Positions 59,612 through 64,000 of a stretch of DNA of 64,000 nt are shown here, piece by piece. Position numbers and translations under genes: made by a program. Position 1 is the stretch's first letter. Every line of letters starts with the position of its first letter. The stretch spans positions 695,001-759,000 of the forward strand of contig NZ_CP045302.1 in the NCBI RefSeq assembly GCF_009363155.1. Direction: 5' to 3'. The notes below the pieces were generated by a model that searched no databases, was not told the origin of the DNA, and saw only the letters and a list, made by a program, of their open reading frames with translations. This DNA comes from Azotobacter salinestris (GTDB lineage: Bacteria > Pseudomonadota > Gammaproteobacteria > Pseudomonadales > Pseudomonadaceae).

Positions 59612-59987
59612 CCGCCCCGCCCCGGCATACCGCCTTGTGCAACAGGCCCACCACCTTCAGGCCCAAGCCGCTCTGTGCCAGGATGCAGCAGGCCAGCACG
59701 GTGCCGGGGGCCTGCTCGTCAGTGCTGATGTGCTGGCGGCTCATCACCCGGGCACTCTTGTAGCTGCCGCCGGCGACCTGCACACGGCGCATCCACTCCG
59801 GCACGCCCGGCCTCGGCGATGGAGGCGATCACGCGGTTGGGGGAAGGGAGCAGGGGTAGCCCTTGGGAGTGAGTCTGGGGAAAGGGGTGACAATACCGGC
59901 TGATACTTTCTTTCTTCTAATTAGATATCTTCAAGGTATCCAAGACACGCGTAGCACAGAGCATGAAAGGTACAGGGAGAATCCAGC
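59612..59987. other. Gene-poor stretch before the alpha/beta hydrolase
   Basis: 376 bp without a gene I recognise. A 75-codon minus-strand frame (59577-59804, MPEWMRRVQVAGGSYKSAR) looks protein-like and could be the broken end of a gene. The last 100 bp are AT-richer and probably hold the promoter of the hydrolase; AGGGAGA lies 8 bases before its ATG. Confidence 0.45.
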
Positions 59988-60716
59988 ATGGGCATCGAAA
60001 TCCCTTTATCGGGTGAGATGGGTGCCGTATCGACGGCTGCCCTTCAGTCCTCCTCATCCCCGAGCCAGCCTCCCGAGCCTGCACCGGACAGGAACTGCCA
60101 TGCCCTCGCCCTCTTCATCGGCGGCGCCGGCGACAAGAAGCCCTACTACCTCGCCGGCCCCTACCGCAACATGGCCTACGCGCAGGCGCCGTTCGACCGG
60201 CGCATCGTGCAGGCCGGGCTGGCGGGCGCCTGCCGGTCGCTCTACCTCGGCTATCACGAAGTCCATGGCGCAGCAGCCATCGACCGCCTGATCCTGCCCG
60301 TCATCCCGGACAAGACCACGCCTATCTATATCGTCGGCCACAGCCTCGGCGCCTGGAGCGGTGCGCATCTGTCACATCGGCTCAGCGAATGGGGCTATTC
60401 GGTGGCGATGCTGGTAACCCTGGACCCGGTGGGCTCGGGCCTGCTGGTGCGGCTGGGTTCGAGGATTCCCTATCGCCGGCCGGCGCCGCGCAGTCATTTC
60501 TGGATAAACGTGCGCGCCGAGCCGGGGCGGTCGAACGCTTCGGATCTGGTGGCAAGGCTGGGGCGCAAGTGGCATGTCGCCGGCGAGCCGGACATCGACG
60601 AGGCGCTGGACATCAACCACGCCAATGCCTGGGCGCTGTTCTGCAAACCGCTGCACGACGGCCGCTCGGCCGCCGATCATATGTTCGAGTCGATTGCCGG
60701 CCGGTTGCGCGCCTGA
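59988..60716 (+). CDS. Alpha/beta hydrolase, lipase-like
   Basis: 242-residue protein with nucleophile elbow GHSLG (S119) after YIVGHSLGAWSGAHLSHRL, and a following LVTLDPVGSG with a candidate catalytic aspartate, and H near the end (SAADHMF). A low-complexity serine- and proline-rich N-terminus (residues 14-33) precedes the fold; there is no signal peptide. Substrate unknown; esterase or lipase is likely. Its last 140 bp are repeated about 1.1 kb downstream. Confidence 0.75.
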   Translation: MGIEIPLSGEMGAVSTAALQSSSSPSQPPEPAPDRNCHALALFIGGAGDKKPYYLAGPYRNMAYAQAPFDRRIVQAGLAGACRSLYLGYHEVHGAAAIDRLILPVIPDKTTPIYIVGHSLGAWSGAHLSHRLSEWGYSVAMLVTLDPVGSGLLVRLGSRIPYRRPAPRSHFWINVRAEPGRSNASDLVARLGRKWHVAGEPDIDEALDINHANAWALFCKPLHDGRSAADHMFESIAGRLRA

Positions 60717-60824
60717 TCGCGGGCCGGGCGGTTCGGCGTCATCCCAGACGCACCACCTGCCCGGCGATCGCCACATGAAGGATGGTCCGCAGGCAGCGCA
60801 GCTCGCCGACGAGGGTGGCCGCCA
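60578..60824 (+). repeat. 247-bp direct repeat, left copy
   Basis: Covers the last 139 bp of the hydrolase gene and 108 bp after it. It matches 61663-61909 with no gaps (constant offset 1085) and only scattered substitutions. The DUF4160/DUF2442 pair lies between the copies. Confidence 0.92.
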
Positions 60825-60897
60825 GCTCCGGGCGCTGCGTGATCAATCGCCCCGGGCACACTTGCCCTAGGGAAAAATTTTCCCTAGCATCCACGCC

Positions 60898-61132
60898 ATG
60901 GCCACCGTACGTAGCGACCGCAACTGGAAAATCAAGGTCTACCCGGACGACCACGCGCCACCACACTTCCATGTGCAAACGCCCGAGGGCGAGTCGCTGG
61001 TGGAGATAGACGGACTCAAGGTGCTCGGCAAAGGCCGCCGAGCCCAAAGCCCTCAAGGCCGCTTTGGCGTGGGCGGCGCAACATGCCGCTGAGCTGCAGC
61101 AGGTATGGGACGAGCAGAACCGGAGGAGTTAG
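60898..61132 (+). pseudogene. DUF4160 protein gene with a frameshift
   Basis: Starts MATVRSDRNWKIKVYPDDHAPPHFHV, the typical DUF4160 N-terminus. After GLKVLGKG the frame is wrong and stops early (61092). One base fewer near 61030-61045 would give LGKGPEPKALKAALAWAAQH and a normal end at 61132, three bases before the next gene. DUF4160 genes are regularly paired with DUF2442 genes, and the pairs are suspected toxin-antitoxin modules. The break may be real or a sequencing error. Confidence 0.75.
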
Positions 61133-61135
61133 ATC

Positions 61136-61621
61136 ATGACCAGCAAAGTCCGCATCCACAGCGTGAAGCCCGTTGCCGGCAAACATGCCCTGCAGGTCGA
61201 GTTCGGCAACGGCAAGCGCTACACCGTCCAGCTGGCAGAGCACATCCGCAGCTTCCCGGTACTCAAGCCGCTGGAAGACCTGGAGCTGTTCCGCCAGGCC
61301 CAGGTCGGCGAATGGGGCTTCGATGTGACCTGGGGCGACGACCTCGAACTGGCTGCCACCACCCTGCATCGCCTGGCACTGGAGCAGGCTGGCGAGGTGA
61401 TGCCGACCCTGGCCTTCAAACAGTGGCTGGCCGCCAACAAGCTCTCCCTGACCACAGCGGCCATCGAGCTGGGCTTTAGCCGGCGCACCATCACCGCTTA
61501 CAGCAGCGGCACGGCGTTGATCCCCAAGCATGTGGCACTGGCCTGCAAGGGCTGGGAGTACGAGCACAAATCCATGGCTGCCAAGGCAGAAGACAAGAAG
61601 GCGCGCCGCGCCTCCTGCTGA
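61136..61621 (+). CDS. DUF2442 protein with C-terminal helix-turn-helix
   Basis: 161 residues. The N-terminal DUF2442 domain (residues 1-75, VKPVAGKHALQVEFGNGKRY, LEDLELFRQAQVGEWGFDVTWGDDLELAATTL) is followed by a helix-turn-helix segment (LAANKLSLTTAAIELGFSRRTITAYSSG). GGAGGAG lies 7 bases before the ATG, overlapping the end of the DUF4160 reading frame. The arrangement suggests an antitoxin or autoregulator. Confidence 0.8.
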   Translation: MTSKVRIHSVKPVAGKHALQVEFGNGKRYTVQLAEHIRSFPVLKPLEDLELFRQAQVGEWGFDVTWGDDLELAATTLHRLALEQAGEVMPTLAFKQWLAANKLSLTTAAIELGFSRRTITAYSSGTALIPKHVALACKGWEYEHKSMAAKAEDKKARRASC

Positions 61622-61662
61622 CGTCCGCGGCCGAAGCCTGCTGCGGATCTGTTCATCGGTAG

Positions 61663-61909
61663 CGCCGGCGAGCCGGACATCGACGAGGCGCTGGACACCA
61701 ACCATGCCAATGCCTGAGCGCTGTTCTGCAAACCGCTGCACGACGGCCGCTCGGCCGCCGATCATATGTTCGAGTCGATTGCCGGCCGGTTGCGTGCCTG
61801 ATCGCGGGCCGGGCGGTTCGGCGCCACCCCAGACGCACCACCTGCCCGGCGATCGCCACGTGAAGGATGGTCCGCAGGCAGCGCAGCTCGCCGGCAAGGG
61901 TGGCCGCCA
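61663..61909 (+). repeat. 247-bp direct repeat, right copy, with hydrolase gene fragment
   Basis: Second copy of 60578-60824. In the hydrolase frame it reads GEPDIDEALDTNHANA, then a stop where the intact gene has tryptophan, then ALFCKPLHDGRSAADHMFE, so it is a dead fragment. On its right side it abuts a minus-strand frame (LLDTLQDRIVGEEQALYAQVE, 61910-61990) that looks like a piece of another gene. Confidence 0.9.
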
Positions 61910-62073
61910 CTTCTCCCGCTCGACCTGCGCATAGAGCGCCTGCTCCTCGCCAACAATCCTGTCCTGCAGGGTGTCCAGCAGGCGCACGCCGTGCCCGGCT
62001 TAATGCACATGGCCCCCGCCCGCCTCCAGCAGGCAAGAGCCGTCCATGAAAGCTCCGCCGGGCCGGGGAAACC
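61910..62073 (-). other. Remnant of an unidentified minus-strand gene
   Basis: From 62049 the minus strand reads MDGSCLLEAGGGHVH, a stop, then in another frame RLLDTLQDRIVGEEQALYAQVEREKW up to the repeat. It looks like a decayed coding sequence cut by the duplication. The LEAGGG-HVH phrase recalls the tail of VgrG-like proteins, but this is too short to name. Confidence 0.3.
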
Positions 62074-63090
62074 TCAGCTCCCCTCGACGCCGTGGGCCTC
62101 CTCGAAGAAGTAGTCCTTCCAGGAGGCCGCCTTGTTCTTCAGCACGCCCAGCTCGTGGAGCTTCTCGGCATAGATAAAGGTGCGCTGCGGGACGATGGTG
62201 AAGTCGTTTTCCTGGTCCTCGACGATCTTCTCCACCAGCGCCGGCGCCAGCTTGGAGTTCTCCACGCGGATGTAGGTCTGCGCCGCGGCGCGCTTGTCGG
62301 CCTTGACGATGCGCTCGGCCTCGGCCAGGGCATCGTAGAAGGCGCGGTAGGTCTTGGGATTGTCCTTGTGGAACTTCTCGGTGGTGTAGAGCACGTTGAA
62401 GGTCGCCGGCCCGCCGAGGATGTCGTAGGAGCTGATCAGCTTGCGCACCTTCGGGTTCTCCAGGGCCTGGTAATAGAAAGGCGCGCTGGAGAAATGCGCG
62501 CTGATCTCCGAGACGCCGGAGGTCAGGGCCGCGGTGGCGTCGGGATGCGGCAGGCTGACGCTGATGCCGTCGAAGCGCTGGAACTGCTCCTTGCCGAAAC
62601 GCTTGGCCGCCTCGATCTGCAGGGTGCGCGACTGGAAGCCGACCCCGGCGGCGGGCACCGCGATGCGGTCCTTCTCGCCCAGGTCCTCCAGGGACTTCAC
62701 CGCCGGGTTACTGGTCAGCAGGTAGTTGGGCTGCGAGCCGAGCGCGGCGATGGCCTTGACGTTCTGCCGGCCGCGGGTGCGGTCCCACATGGTCAGCATC
62801 GGCGGCACGCCGGCCGACACCACGTCGAGAGCGCCGGCCAGGAGCGCTTCGTTCATCGCCGTGGCGCCGGAGATGCTGCGCCACTCCACCTGGATGTCGA
62901 TGCCCTGCTCCTTGCCGTGCTTCTCGATGAGCTTCTGGTCGCGGACCACGTCGAGCAGCAGGTAGGCGATGCCGAACTGCTGGGCGATGCTGATGCTGCC
63001 CTCGGCCTGGGCGAGCAGCGGGCCGCTCAGCAGCCCGGCGAGCACGCCGGCAGCCAGTCGGGCGGGACGGAAAAACGGTTTTTTCTGCAT
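62074..63090 (-). CDS. ABC transporter substrate-binding protein, NitT/TauT family
   Basis: 338-residue periplasmic binding protein with signal peptide (cleavage near LLAQA-EGSI). The family pattern is ISIAQQFGIAYLLLDVVRDQ, DIQVEWRSISGATAMNEALLAGALDVVSAG and KDRIAVPAAGVGFQSRTLQIEA. It would bind a sulfonate, nitrate, taurine or related compound. No permease or ATPase gene lies in the window beside it; partners may be past the right edge or elsewhere. Confidence 0.85.
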   Translation of the reverse strand: MQKKPFFRPARLAAGVLAGLLSGPLLAQAEGSISIAQQFGIAYLLLDVVRDQKLIEKHGKEQGIDIQVEWRSISGATAMNEALLAGALDVVSAGVPPMLTMWDRTRGRQNVKAIAALGSQPNYLLTSNPAVKSLEDLGEKDRIAVPAAGVGFQSRTLQIEAAKRFGKEQFQRFDGISVSLPHPDATAALTSGVSEISAHFSSAPFYYQALENPKVRKLISSYDILGGPATFNVLYTTEKFHKDNPKTYRAFYDALAEAERIVKADKRAAAQTYIRVENSKLAPALVEKIVEDQENDFTIVPQRTFIYAEKLHELGVLKNKAASWKDYFFEEAHGVEGS

Positions 63091-63152
63091 GGGAAACCTC
63101 TGTCGAACCCGCGCGAGGCTCGCGCGGGCGAAAACGGAAACGGCGCGGCGGA

Positions 63153-63998
<846 letters not shown>

Positions 63999-64000
63999 CG

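Noticed and set aside
61016-61987. A 323-codon minus-strand frame across the DUF4160/DUF2442 pair
   Set aside because: It is antisense to DUF2442 and to the direct repeat and joins unrelated segments.

Overview
The window is 64 kb of high-GC chromosomal DNA from a gammaproteobacterium of the family Pseudomonadaceae. The gene content (ccmABCDEFGHI, ccoM, zipA-ligA, smc, lsfA-ssu, glcCDEFGB, a fleN-like ATPase) and the order of several blocks match Pseudomonas. The exopolysaccharide genes, isoamylase and insertion sequences would also suit Azotobacter or a P. stutzeri relative. The genus is an inference.

Layout, left to right. (1) 0.1-4 kb: the end of a surface-polysaccharide locus, with two tandem near-identical family 2 glycosyltransferases, a small secreted protein and a Wza-type export lipoprotein. 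(2) 4-11.4 kb: glycolate use, with the regulator glcC divergent from glcDEFGB and two GlcC-type palindromes between them. (3) 11.4-15.6 kb: fadD-type acyl-CoA ligase divergent from a phaJ-type enoyl-CoA hydratase, then codA, then the 36-residue cbb3 oxidase subunit gene ccoM with an Anr/FNR box upstream. (4) 16.1-24.1 kb: a catabolic cluster of unknown substrate (TIM-barrel isomerase, Gfo/Idh/MocA oxidoreductase, IclR regulator, tripartite carboxylate transporter tctB-tctA-tctC). tctA carries twelve copies of an 8-bp repeat that leave its two halves out of frame. tctC is split by an IS4-family element flanked by a 9-bp target duplication. (5) 24.1-37.8 kb: housekeeping genes: alkB with a small coupled gene, rapA, ligA, zipA, smc, moaA, a voltage-gated potassium channel with a C-terminal zinc ribbon, and a lipoprotein. 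(6) 37.8-44.8 kb: the complete cytochrome c maturation operon ccmABCDEFGHI on the minus strand. (7) 44.9-49.8 kb: an acquired block. A secreted isoamylase preceded by another 8-bp tandem repeat lies between two inverted, decayed IS5-type transposase remnants, one of which has been hit by an IS630 element. (8) 49.8-51.9 kb: an orphan FleN-like ATPase, periplasmic Cu/Zn superoxide dismutase, and a tRNA-Ala/tRNA-Glu pair present twice behind one strong promoter. (9) 52-58.5 kb: organosulfur use, lsfA-ssuEADCB, divergent from a sulfate-binding protein. (10) 58.6-64 kb: a 2-hydroxyacid dehydrogenase, an alpha/beta hydrolase, a DUF4160/DUF2442 pair lying inside a 247-bp direct repeat, a NitT/TauT-type binding protein and a short-chain dehydrogenase.

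The most unusual features are the octanucleotide tract inside tctA, which looks like a contingency (phase-variation) switch now in the off register; a second octanucleotide tract upstream of the isoamylase; the composite-transposon-like setting of the isoamylase at a place where related genomes carry fliA and the chemotaxis genes; and the DUF4160/DUF2442 cassette. All functional calls are read from the sequence and remembered family features; no search was run.
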